Assembly: GCA_017448375.1 (NCBI GenBank)
Contig: JAFSLR010000305.1
Coordinates: forward strand, 1 to 6,624
DNA from: Synergistaceae bacterium
Lineage (GTDB): Bacteria; Synergistota; Synergistia; Synergistales; Aminobacteriaceae
Length of the DNA stretch: 6,624 nucleotides
Direction: 5' to 3'
The translations under genes were made by a program, and so were the position numbers. Below the pieces are notes generated by a model, which worked only from the letters and a program-made list of their open reading frames with translations, was not told the DNA's origin and searched no databases. Position 1 is the first letter of the stretch. Each line of letters opens with the position of its first letter. Below are positions 1 through 6,509 of this stretch, in pieces.

Positions 1-1262
1 CCCGTACCCGTAAGCCCGAAGATTATCGTCTTCTCTTCGCCCGTTTCCTTGCACTTCAAAGCCTCGTCAATCGCAACTCGTATCGCATGACTTGACTCCG
101 GCGCGGGCAATATCCCTTCAACCCTCGCGAACATCTCCGCCGCCTCGAAAACGCTGGTCTGTTCAACCGCTACAGCCTCCATAAGCCCGTCATGATAGAG
201 CTGTGAGAGTATGCTGCTCATTCCGTGATAGCGCAATCCGCCCGCATGGTTTGCACTCGGTATGAAGTCATGGCCTAACGTGTACATTTTCGCCATAGGG
301 CAGACCTTCCCTGTGTCGCAGAAGTCATACGCGAATTTCCCCCGCGTGAAGCTCGGACAGCTCGCAGGTTCAACCGCTATAATCCTGTAGTCAGCTTCGC
401 CCCGTAACTTTTCGCCCATGAACGGTGAAATCAGTCCGCCCAAATTCGATCCGCCCCCTGCGCACCCGATGATAATATCCGGCTTAATCCCGTATTTTTT
501 GCACGCCGCGTGAGTCTCAAGCCCTATCACAGACTGGTGCAATAATACCTGATTTAGGACACTCCCTAACACATAACGGTAGCCTTCTGTTGACGTTGCG
601 ACTTCTACGGCCTCAGAGATTGCACAGCCGAGTGAGCCTGTTGTGCCGGGGTGGTCAGTGTTGATTTTGCGCCCGATCTCGGTATCCATTGACGGCGACG
701 GCGTAACACTTGCTCCGTATGTCCGCATTACTTCACGCCTGAAAGGTTTTTGCTCATACGAGACTTTCACCATGTAGACTTTGCAGCCGAGTCTGAAGAA
801 CGAGCACGCCATTGCAAGAGCCGTACCCCATTGTCCTGCGCCTGTCTCGGTCGTAACGCCTTTGAGTCCCTGTGTCTTTGCGTAATATGCCTGAGCTATT
901 GCGCTGTTCAGTTTGTGGGAACCGGAAGTGTTATTGCCCTCGAATTTGTAGAATATGTGAGCCGGAGTCCCTAAGAGTTCTTCAAGGAAAACGGCATGTA
1001 CTAACGGAGAAGGACGGTACATCTTGTAGAAGCTGAGTATCTCTTCTGGAATCGGTATGTATGCTGTCGTGTCGTCAAGCTCCTGACGTATAAGCTCATC
1101 GCAGAATATCGGCCTCATTTCCTCAAACGTTAAGGGCTTCAGCGTTGCGGGGTGAATGAGGGGTGCGGGCTTGTTCTTCATGTCAGCTCTTACGTTGTAC
1201 CACGATGACGGAATCTCTGACTCTTCAAGATATATTTTGTACGGTACTTCAGTTTTACTCAT
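1..1262 (-). CDS. trpB2: TrpB2-type tryptophan synthase beta chain-like PLP enzyme, 3' end cut by the window edge
   Basis: Fold-type II PLP enzyme expected to condense indole with L-serine to tryptophan in the cytosol. I translated 420 codons from the ATG at 1262; the frame is still open at the left edge. Visible motifs: GSHKLN at 114-119 with Schiff-base Lys117; ETGAGQWG at 139-146, where TrpB2 proteins have Trp and classical TrpB1 has His; the glycine-rich phosphate-binding loop GCAGGGSN at 266-273; PAPESSHA at 386-393; and the start of the C-terminal LTGTG motif at 417 onward. The family is about 450 residues, so roughly 30 are missing. The long N-terminal section before the lysine also fits TrpB2 rather than TrpB1. 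The start is supported by AGGAGG (plus-strand 1270-1275), 7 nt upstream. The visible neighbours are not trp genes, so a stand-alone role such as indole salvage is plausible (inference). The family call is firm; the exact substrate is less so. Confidence 0.93.
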   Translation of the reverse strand, partial: MSKTEVPYKIYLEESEIPSSWYNVRADMKNKPAPLIHPATLKPLTFEEMRPIFCDELIRQELDDTTAYIPIPEEILSFYKMYRPSPLVHAVFLEELLGTPAHIFYKFEGNNTSGSHKLNSAIAQAYYAKTQGLKGVTTETGAGQWGTALAMACSFFRLGCKVYMVKVSYEQKPFRREVMRTYGASVTPSPSMDTEIGRKINTDHPGTTGSLGCAISEAVEVATSTEGYRYVLGSVLNQVLLHQSVIGLETHAACKKYGIKPDIIIGCAGGGSNLGGLISPFMGEKLRGEADYRIIAVEPASCPSFTRGKFAYDFCDTGKVCPMAKMYTLGHDFIPSANHAGGLRYHGMSSILSQLYHDGLMEAVAVEQTSVFEAAEMFARVEGILPAPESSHAIRVAIDEALKCKETGEEKTIIFGLTGT

Positions 1263-1293
1263 GTTAATTCCTCCTGTTTTCGTAATGGCCGTT

Positions 1294-1299
1294 ATTATA
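1294..1299 (-). promoter_or_regulatory. Putative -10 box of the trpB2 promoter
   Basis: On the minus strand these bases read TATAAT, a perfect sigma-70 -10 hexamer, 31 nt upstream of the trpB2 start codon. It would give a leader of about 25 nt that includes the AGGAGG ribosome site. The best -35 candidate, TACACA at 1319-1324, matches 4 of 6 consensus bases but sits 19 bp away, so the -35 is weak. The assignment rests on position and the -10 match only. Confidence 0.45.
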
Positions 1300-1392
1300 G
1301 TGCATGGATATATTTTTCTGTGTAGCATTTTTGATATTGTGATTGAGTTTCAATATGTACGTTTCAATTCTCATGCCGTTATCTGTGTTTTG

Positions 1393-1401
1393 TGGTAGAA
1401 T
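1393..1401 (+). promoter_or_regulatory. Putative extended -10 promoter of the tig operon
   Basis: TGGTAGAAT is an extended -10 element (TG, one base, then a 5-of-6 match to TATAAT). A weak -35 candidate, ATGCCG at 1373-1378, lies 17 bp upstream. Transcription would start near 1408 and give a leader of about 70 nt that opens with the hairpin at 1415-1435. The block TGGTAGAATTTC resembles TGATAAAATTTC at 5413-5424 and TGATATAATCTC at 6447-6458, which supports a shared local promoter style. Confidence 0.45.
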
Positions 1402-1414
1402 TTCTCACAATTAC

Positions 1415-1440
1415 GCCCTGTTGAAATCTCAGGGCATTTT
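1415..1440 (+). promoter_or_regulatory. GC-rich stem-loop in the tig 5' leader
   Basis: GCCCTG (1415-1420) and CAGGGC (1430-1435) form a perfect 6-bp stem with a 9-nt loop, followed by A and four T. The T-run is short for an efficient terminator. If transcription starts near 1408, this hairpin sits at the very 5' end of the operon mRNA, where it could protect the message or act as a weak attenuator. It does not match any riboswitch consensus I know. The structure is seen; the role is inferred. Confidence 0.45.
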
Positions 1441-1478
1441 AACATTTCACGTTTCACAAAGGAGTCCTGAATTTCACA

Positions 1479-2852
1479 ATGAGAACAGATTTGCTTGGGC
1501 AGGAGAAAAACATCATCAAAATCAAAGCCGAAATAGAAGCCTCCGAGTTCACCAAAGCACTTAACCGCACAATCAATGAACTTGCACAGCAGGGGAATTT
1601 TCCCGGATTCAGAAAAGGACATGCTCCCCGCAGAATTATCGAAATGCGTTTCGGACGCGAGGCACTCTACAACGAGGCTATCGAAAAGATTATGAGCGCA
1701 GAGCTTCAGCAGGTCATAACCGACTACGAGCTTGAACCAATCGAAACACCAACCCTCAACGTTACAGAGAAAATAGAGGAAGGAAAGCCCGTTATCTGCG
1801 AGCTTACTTTCGAGGTAAGGCCGGAAGTTACGTTGCCTGAGATTGACGGAATGGAGATCGAAAAGGTTGTAACAGAAGTTACTGATGCTGACGTTGACAG
1901 GCTCTCGAAAAGGATTCAGATTCAGCTCTCGGAAATCAAAGAGGCTGACAGACCCATAAAGGACGGCGATTTAGTTGACGTTGACCTCACAATAAGGGTG
2001 CTTAATCCTGACGGTTCAGAGGCCGAAGAACAGCCCAAACCCGTAACAACTCGCGAGAAAATTAATCTTGCTGACGAGACAATAAGGGCTGAAGTTCGCA
2101 CAGCATTAACCGGGAAATCAAAAGGCGAGGAAGTTTCAGCGGAATTTGACGTTGAGGAAGGACACGCCGACAGAGCATTAGCCGGAAAACACGTAAGCTA
2201 TAGAATGAAGATTGACACGGTCTCAGAGTACATTCTTCCCGAAATTAACGAAAAGTTTTTCCATGACGTTTTCGGTGAGAACACAGACATCAAAGACGAA
2301 GCCGCTTACCGTGAAAGACTCAGGCAGGACATCACCGCAGAAGTTGCACAGGAAAACCAGTCAGACCTCTATAACCGCGCCGTAGATCTCGTTGCGTCAA
2401 AGGCAACACTTGAGCTTCCCGACAAATTCATCGAGCGTCAAATCGCCTCAATGCGCCGTGAGGATTCAGACTGGGCAAAGTCAAACGGAATCGATATGGA
2501 TACAGCTTTCGGAGTCGGTACTGAGGAAGGCCGCAAAGGTTATGAGGCTTTACTGAGGAATCGCGCTGAAGTGGCAGTACGCAACGTTCTTGTGATGGAC
2601 AAATTAGCCGAGAAGTATGACATTCACATTGAGCAGGAAGACTTAGAGAAGGAATTTGACCGCAGAGCTGAGGAATTGCACGTCTCAAAAGGTTTCGTGG
2701 CAAAATATTTCTACGAGAACAAAAACCAGTTAGACCGACTCACTGACCAGTTACGCTGGGACAAAACTGTCGAAGCTATGCTCTCTCACATGGCCGTAAA
2801 AGAAGTCAAAGAACTCTCAAAGCCCGAAGAGCCTCATAATCAGGGAGAATAA
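1479..2852 (+). CDS. tig: Trigger factor, ribosome-associated chaperone
   Basis: Trigger factor binds the large ribosomal subunit at the tunnel exit and shields nascent chains. The protein is 457 residues; E. coli Tig is 432. Three regions appear in order: the N-terminal ribosome-binding domain, about 1-125, with the signature GFRKGHAP at 43-50; an FKBP-like PPIase region, about 160-248, opening with KDGDLVDVDLT and closing near AGKHVSYRMKID; and a helical C-terminal chaperone domain from about 250, ending in a polar acidic tail. The PPIase region lacks the usual GG and aromatic active-site pattern and may be catalytically weak. The ATG at 1479 is preferred because no other usable start lies in frame between it and the Shine-Dalgarno AAAGGAG (1458-1464). 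The resulting 14-nt spacing is unusually long. This is the first gene of the operon; clpP begins 6 bp after its stop. Confidence 0.96.
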   Translation: MRTDLLGQEKNIIKIKAEIEASEFTKALNRTINELAQQGNFPGFRKGHAPRRIIEMRFGREALYNEAIEKIMSAELQQVITDYELEPIETPTLNVTEKIEEGKPVICELTFEVRPEVTLPEIDGMEIEKVVTEVTDADVDRLSKRIQIQLSEIKEADRPIKDGDLVDVDLTIRVLNPDGSEAEEQPKPVTTREKINLADETIRAEVRTALTGKSKGEEVSAEFDVEEGHADRALAGKHVSYRMKIDTVSEYILPEINEKFFHDVFGENTDIKDEAAYRERLRQDITAEVAQENQSDLYNRAVDLVASKATLELPDKFIERQIASMRREDSDWAKSNGIDMDTAFGVGTEEGRKGYEALLRNRAEVAVRNVLVMDKLAEKYDIHIEQEDLEKEFDRRAEELHVSKGFVAKYFYENKNQLDRLTDQLRWDKTVEAMLSHMAVKEVKELSKPEEPHNQGE

Positions 2853-2858
2853 ATCCGA

Positions 2859-3443
2859 ATGTCGTACTACATTCCATACGTAATAGAGCAGACCGGACGC
2901 GGCGAAAGAAGCTATGACATTTACAGCCGGCTCTTAAAGGACAGAATAATATTCTTAGGGTCGGAAATTGTTGACGACGTAGCAAACTCAATCGTCGCTC
3001 AAATGCTCTTCCTTGAGAGCGAAGACCCCGAAAAGGACATCAACATTTACATCAACAGCCCCGGCGGAAGCGTTACGGCAGGACTCGCGATTTATGACAC
3101 AATGCAGTACATCAAGCCTCAAGTTTCAACAATCTGTGTCGGACTCGCCGCTAGCATGGCAGCAATTCTCCTCGCAGGTGGCGCAAAGGGTAAACGTCTC
3201 GCACTCCCTAACGCCGAAGTGATGATTCATCAGCCTTTGGGGGGCGCAAGAGGTCAGGCAAGCGACATTGAGATTCAAGCGAAGAACATCATCAAGACTA
3301 AAGAGAGAATGAACCGTATATTAGCGTCTCACACGGGGCAGGATTACGAGACAATAGCCCGTGATACTGATCGCGATAATTACATGACGGCAGATGAGGC
3401 ACTGAAATACGGATTAATCGACAAAATTATAGAGGCAAGATAA
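2859..3443 (+). CDS. clpP: ATP-dependent Clp protease proteolytic subunit ClpP
   Basis: Serine peptidase subunit of the tetradecameric Clp barrel, which degrades proteins unfolded by ClpX or another Clp ATPase. The 194 residues match the family's usual length. The catalytic triad is visible: Ser99 in GLAASMAA, His124 in MIHQPLGG and Asp173 in TDRDNYMT. The oligomerisation and substrate region INSPGGSVTAGLAIYDTM spans 65-82. The protein begins almost directly at the mature axial-loop segment (YYIPYVIEQTGRGERSYDIY), so little or no propeptide is expected. A Shine-Dalgarno-like AGGGAG at 2842-2847 lies inside the end of tig, which points to coupled translation. The 4-bp gap to clpX places protease and unfoldase on one transcript. 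Confidence 0.98.
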   Translation: MSYYIPYVIEQTGRGERSYDIYSRLLKDRIIFLGSEIVDDVANSIVAQMLFLESEDPEKDINIYINSPGGSVTAGLAIYDTMQYIKPQVSTICVGLAASMAAILLAGGAKGKRLALPNAEVMIHQPLGGARGQASDIEIQAKNIIKTKERMNRILASHTGQDYETIARDTDRDNYMTADEALKYGLIDKIIEAR

Positions 3444-3447
3444 GATT

Positions 3448-4815
3448 ATGCCTTCAAACAAGAAGAATAATACTAATGATGAAATACGCTGTTCGTTCTG
3501 CGGGAAGCCCCGTTCAATGGTCGGCGATATGCTCGAAGGCCCGGGCGGTAACGCGAGAATCTGCGACCAGTGCGTTGCTTTGTGCGGTATCATGATGGCC
3601 GGGAAACCTAATCGCGGTGAGAATGCCCCCGATAATCCACAAGAATATTACCCCGGAGCTTATACTGTCGAAGCCATTAACAGAATGATTAAGGAGAACG
3701 CAGACTTTCAGCCGGAAAAACCTGACAACGGGAAATCCTCAAACAGTCCCATAAAGCCCCGTGATTTGAGCGGGTATTTAGACCAGTACGTTATCGGGCA
3801 GTCGCGGGCAAAGAAAGTTGTCTCCGTAGCAGTCTACAATCATTACCAGCGTGTGAGGAATAATCTTGACAGCAATAACGCAGATGTCGAACTCCAGAAA
3901 AGCAACGTATTACTCTTAGGGCCTACGGGTTCGGGGAAGACTCTCATTGCACAGACTTTGGCGAGAAAACTCAACGTCCCTTTTGCGATTGCTGATGCTA
4001 CTACGCTGACTGAGGCCGGCTATGTCGGTGAAGATGTCGAGAATATTTTGGTGCGACTGTTGCAGGCTGCTGACTATGACTTGAAGGCTGCCGAACGCGG
4101 AATAATATATCTTGATGAGATCGACAAAATTTCGCGCAAATCCGAGTCAACATCAATAACCCGTGATGTTTCGGGTGAAGGAGTACAGCAGGCGTTGTTG
4201 AAGATTCTTGAGGGAACAATCTCGAACATTCCGCCCAAAGGAGGAAGAAAACATCCCCATCAAGACTTCATACAGATTAACACTGAGAACATACTCTTCA
4301 TCTGCGGGGGAGCTTTTGACGGACTCGAACCGATAGTAGCAAGAAGAGAATTGCAGAAATCAATCGGCTTCGGCGGAGAGCTTGTACACAAATCCGGCAG
4401 CTATGAGATTCTCAGCAAGGTACAGCCTGAAGACCTCGTAACTTACGGATTTATCCCTGAGCTTGTCGGGCGTATACCTGTTCTTGTAACGCTTGAGGAA
4501 TTAGACAAGGAAGCATTCATCAGAATATTGCAGGAGCCTAAAAATTCGCTTGTAAAACAGTACTCAAAAATTTTCGAGATGGACGGGGTAAACCTTAAAT
4601 TCACGCCTGAAGCCTTAGAGAGAGTTGCGGAATTAGCCGTTAAACGCAAGACAGGCGCGCGCGGACTCCGTTCAATCATGGAGAATATGATGCTTGATAT
4701 AGAGTTTGAGCTTCCGTCAATCCCTGACAATGATAAACGGGGAAAAACTCTGATTATTACGCCCGAATACGTTAATGACCCCGTTACACCGCTGAAAGAA
4801 TTACTGCATGACTGA
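3448..4815 (+). CDS. clpX: ATP-dependent Clp protease ATP-binding subunit ClpX
   Basis: AAA+ unfoldase that recognises tagged substrates, unfolds them with ATP and threads them into ClpP. The protein is 455 residues; E. coli ClpX is 424. The N-terminal C4 zinc-binding domain uses Cys15, Cys18, Cys39 and Cys42. The AAA+ core shows Walker A GPTGSGKT at 158-165, pore loop GYVGED at 191-196, Walker B IIYLDEID at 219-226, the pore-entrance RKH at 267-269, the ClpP-docking IGF loop at 306-308, the arginine finger in VGRIPV (Arg342) and sensor 2 in GARGLRS (Arg405). All elements needed for ATPase activity and ClpP docking are present. The extra length lies largely in the linker between the zinc domain and the AAA+ core (about 60-105). 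A weak AGAGG at 3431-3435 precedes the ATG. The last 8 bases overlap engB. Confidence 0.98.
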   Translation: MPSNKKNNTNDEIRCSFCGKPRSMVGDMLEGPGGNARICDQCVALCGIMMAGKPNRGENAPDNPQEYYPGAYTVEAINRMIKENADFQPEKPDNGKSSNSPIKPRDLSGYLDQYVIGQSRAKKVVSVAVYNHYQRVRNNLDSNNADVELQKSNVLLLGPTGSGKTLIAQTLARKLNVPFAIADATTLTEAGYVGEDVENILVRLLQAADYDLKAAERGIIYLDEIDKISRKSESTSITRDVSGEGVQQALLKILEGTISNIPPKGGRKHPHQDFIQINTENILFICGGAFDGLEPIVARRELQKSIGFGGELVHKSGSYEILSKVQPEDLVTYGFIPELVGRIPVLVTLEELDKEAFIRILQEPKNSLVKQYSKIFEMDGVNLKFTPEALERVAELAVKRKTGARGLRSIMENMMLDIEFELPSIPDNDKRGKTLIITPEYVNDPVTPLKELLHD

Positions 4816-5434
4816 GAGACTTATCACAAATGCCCGGCTTGAGGCGACATGCTTCACACCGGGCCAGCTTTTGCCCGAAGAGAAAGACATTCCCGAAATA
4901 GCGATAGCAGGACGCTCGAACGTGGGAAAATCATCGCTGATTAACGCGCTTTTGGGTGCGAAACTCGCCAAGACTGGACAGACTCCCGGCAAGACAAGAA
5001 GCATAAACTTTTACCGCGCTGAGACTCCCGAAGGTGCTGTGAGGTTTGTTGATTTGCCCGGTTACGGTTACGCCAAACGCAGCAAAGATGAGCGTAACGA
5101 ATGGCAGAGACTCATATCAGCATACATGAACGGACGGGAAAATTTACGGCTTGTGTGTCATCTGGTTGATTTCCGTCATGGTCTCCTCAAGAATGACCGT
5201 GAGCTTCAGGAATGGATAAGGGATTGCGGGAAGAATATACTTGTTGTTTTCACGAAAGGCGATAAGATTTCGCGGGGCAAATGGAGGTCAACACGTGAAG
5301 GGTATATCAGGGACGGAATGTACTCGTATGATGTTCCCGTGATAACGTCAGCCGAAAAGAAAGAAGGTATTGACGCGCTTTCGGAGTCTCTGGTGAAGTT
5401 CCTCAAGAATTATGATAAAATTTCGGAAAGTTGA
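4808..5434 (+). CDS. engB: Ribosome biogenesis GTPase EngB (YsxC/YihA)
   Basis: Small TRAFAC-class GTPase required in most bacteria for late assembly of the 50S subunit. The 208 residues are normal for the family. GTPase motifs: G1 GRSNVGKS at 35-42; the G2 threonine in GKTR (Thr63); G3 DLPGYGYA at 82-89; G4 TKGD at 149-152; and G5-like TSAEKKEG near 180-187. The ATG lies inside the end of clpX, an 8-bp overlap, and I see no strong Shine-Dalgarno before it. Translation is therefore probably coupled to clpX. In many Firmicutes lon lies between clpX and engB; here it is absent. The last codons overlap a promoter-like repeat (5408-5444). Confidence 0.97.
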   Translation: MTERLITNARLEATCFTPGQLLPEEKDIPEIAIAGRSNVGKSSLINALLGAKLAKTGQTPGKTRSINFYRAETPEGAVRFVDLPGYGYAKRSKDERNEWQRLISAYMNGRENLRLVCHLVDFRHGLLKNDRELQEWIRDCGKNILVVFTKGDKISRGKWRSTREGYIRDGMYSYDVPVITSAEKKEGIDALSESLVKFLKNYDKISES

Positions 5435-5444
5435 GCAAAAAGGA
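5408..5444 (+). repeat. Upstream copy of a 37-bp imperfect direct repeat flanking the methyltransferase gene
   Basis: Aligned without gaps to 6442-6478 (offset 1034), 30 of 37 bases match, starting with an identical 10-base run AATTATGATA. This copy covers the last codons and stop of engB plus the gap up to the AAAAAGGA ribosome-site core. The shared positions include the extended -10-like TGATAWAAT and the AAAGGA. I counted the matches directly from the sequence. No transposase or target-site hallmark accompanies the pair. Confidence 0.7.
5413..5421 (+). promoter_or_regulatory. Possible internal extended -10 promoter for the methyltransferase gene
   Basis: TGATAAAAT inside the 3' end of engB fits an extended -10 element (TG, one base, then a 5-of-6 match to TATAAT). 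I see no good -35 hexamer at 16-18 bp upstream. Transcription would start near 5428, leaving a leader of about 35 nt that contains the Shine-Dalgarno AAAAAGGAG at 5437-5445. It could add transcripts of the last gene on top of operon read-through. The engB coding sequence constrains these bases, so chance is a real alternative. Confidence 0.3.
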
Positions 5445-5462
5445 GTGTAATAAAATTCGGAT

Positions 5463-6422
5463 ATGTTCAGCCAACTGTTAAAGCGAATGGGAAGGAAACT
5501 GTCTTCAAATAATGAGTTTCTGATAAGCAGAGGAAAAAAATATTTCGACAGCGGAAAATACTTCAAAGCAGCAGCGTTTACCTTAATGACAATGCCATTC
5601 AGCAAAATCCTCAGTCCTGATAGAATTTACAGTTTCATGACATCACCAGAATATTATGATGAGCTTCAAGACCTTCTGAAGATCGGCAAGGCAGAAGGCC
5701 ATGAGCTTGTAAGAACTGGAAGCGGCCATGACGGAGGATATATTATGCTTGATGATTTTCCGGGCGGAATTGCTTACTCATTCGGGATTGCTAATGATGT
5801 CTCGTGGGACAAGGACATGACTTCACGCGGCTATGATGTCTTCATGTACGATCATACGATTGACGGGCTTCCGGAAGAGAACACGCACTTCCACTGGTCA
5901 AAGCTGGGAATTGCTGACGGAGTTACGAATGATGACAGACTGAAGACTCTTGAGGAATTAATATCGCGCAACGGCCATGAAGGAAAGCAGGATATGATTC
6001 TGAAGATGGACGTTGAAGGGGCAGAATGGGGATTCTTGGAGAGCGTAAAGCCGGAAACGTTATCGCAGTTCAGCCAGATAACATTTGAGATTCACAAAAT
6101 GATTAATCCTTCCAGCCCTGAACGCCTGCTTAACGGCCTGCGCAAACTCAACAATACACATCAGCTTGTACACCTTCATGCAAATAATTTGAGCTGCTAT
6201 ATTACAGCGGGCGGCAAAACTTTCTGCAATGATCTTGAGGCATCATACGTACTCAGAAGCAAGTATAAGTTTGTTCCCGATTATGACGTGAATCTTCCGC
6301 TGGGACTTGATACGCCGAACGAACCCGAATACCCTGAGCTTGAGTTGGGACACTGGAACAGGAAAACAGAAATCGGAGATAAGTTTTCTTTCTCGCCGGG
6401 AGTTTTCTTCCAGACGAATTAG
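5463..6422 (+). CDS. FkbM/METTL24-like SAM-dependent methyltransferase, substrate unknown
   Basis: A 319-residue protein with the Rossmann methyltransferase pattern of the Methyltransf_22/FkbM-related group. HDGGYIML (89-96) begins the domain. YSFGIANDVSWD (105-116) carries the likely SAM-binding loop. VFMYDHTI (126-133) has the acidic residue at the end of strand 2. MILKMDVEGAEW (178-189) is the diagnostic family motif. FEIH (208-211) and LVHLHANN (235-242) follow. Residues 1-75 are basic and mixed helical, with no signal peptide or membrane span that I can see. The ATG at 5463 is essentially forced, because an in-frame stop lies at 5451-5453. The Shine-Dalgarno AAAAAGGAG ends 17 nt upstream, an unusually long gap. 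Relatives methylate sugars or other small molecules; nothing here names the substrate. The gene follows engB by 28 bp and is probably cotranscribed, but is functionally unrelated. Confidence 0.85.
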   Translation: MFSQLLKRMGRKLSSNNEFLISRGKKYFDSGKYFKAAAFTLMTMPFSKILSPDRIYSFMTSPEYYDELQDLLKIGKAEGHELVRTGSGHDGGYIMLDDFPGGIAYSFGIANDVSWDKDMTSRGYDVFMYDHTIDGLPEENTHFHWSKLGIADGVTNDDRLKTLEELISRNGHEGKQDMILKMDVEGAEWGFLESVKPETLSQFSQITFEIHKMINPSSPERLLNGLRKLNNTHQLVHLHANNLSCYITAGGKTFCNDLEASYVLRSKYKFVPDYDVNLPLGLDTPNEPEYPELELGHWNRKTEIGDKFSFSPGVFFQTN

Positions 6423-6441
6423 ACAATGAATATTTCTGAGA

Positions 6442-6478
6442 AATTATGATATAATCTCGAAAAATTCAGTAGAAAGGA
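6442..6478 (+). repeat. Downstream copy of the 37-bp imperfect direct repeat
   Basis: Partner of 5408-5444, with 30 of 37 positions identical and no gaps. It begins 19 bp after the methyltransferase stop codon. It holds TGATATAAT and GAAAGGA at the same spacing as the upstream copy. Because this copy is non-coding, its similarity to the engB end is not explained by protein constraint on both sides. Confidence 0.7.
6447..6455 (+). promoter_or_regulatory. Putative extended -10 promoter downstream of the methyltransferase gene
   Basis: TGATATAAT is a perfect extended -10 element. The base block 17 bp upstream (TGAATA, 6427-6432) matches only 3 of 6 -35 consensus bases, which extended -10 promoters tolerate. 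Transcription would begin near 6462 and reach the terminator at 6573-6605 after about 140 nt. Confidence 0.5.
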
Positions 6479-6480
6479 CG

Positions 6481-6509
6481 TAGACAGAGTTGATTTCGGC
6501 GGCTATAAT
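6481..6509 (+). promoter_or_regulatory. Putative sigma-70 promoter, TAGACA-17-TATAAT
   Basis: TAGACA (6481-6486, 5 of 6 to TTGACA) and TATAAT (6504-6509, 6 of 6) are separated by the ideal 17 bp. Predicted start is near 6516, giving a transcript of about 90 nt to the terminator. The -10 also forms part of an inverted repeat, so the same bases could serve RNA structure made from the upstream promoter. Confidence 0.5.

Noticed and set aside
1347..1368. Direct repeat GTTTCAAT (1347-1354 and 1361-1368) in the divergent intergenic region, suggestive of a CRISPR-like or operator repeat
   Set aside because: Only two 8-bp copies 14 bp apart in AT-rich sequence; too little for an array and weak for an operator.
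1156..1398. Plus-strand 80-codon frame with hydrophobic stretches over the trpB2 start and promoter
   Set aside because: It lies antisense to trpB2 for half its length, lacks a ribosome site and spans the promoter region; its hydrophobicity follows from base composition.
4443..4730. 95-codon minus-strand frame inside clpX, and similar antisense frames inside tig and engB
   Set aside because: Fully contained within strongly conserved genes on the other strand, with no supporting ribosome site or family resemblance.
5414..5461. Short near-repeat ATAAAATTTCGGA (5415) and ATAAAATTCGGA (5450) around the engB-methyltransferase junction
   Set aside because: Only about a dozen bases with a one-base gap; too short and AT-rich to separate from chance, unlike the 37-bp pair.
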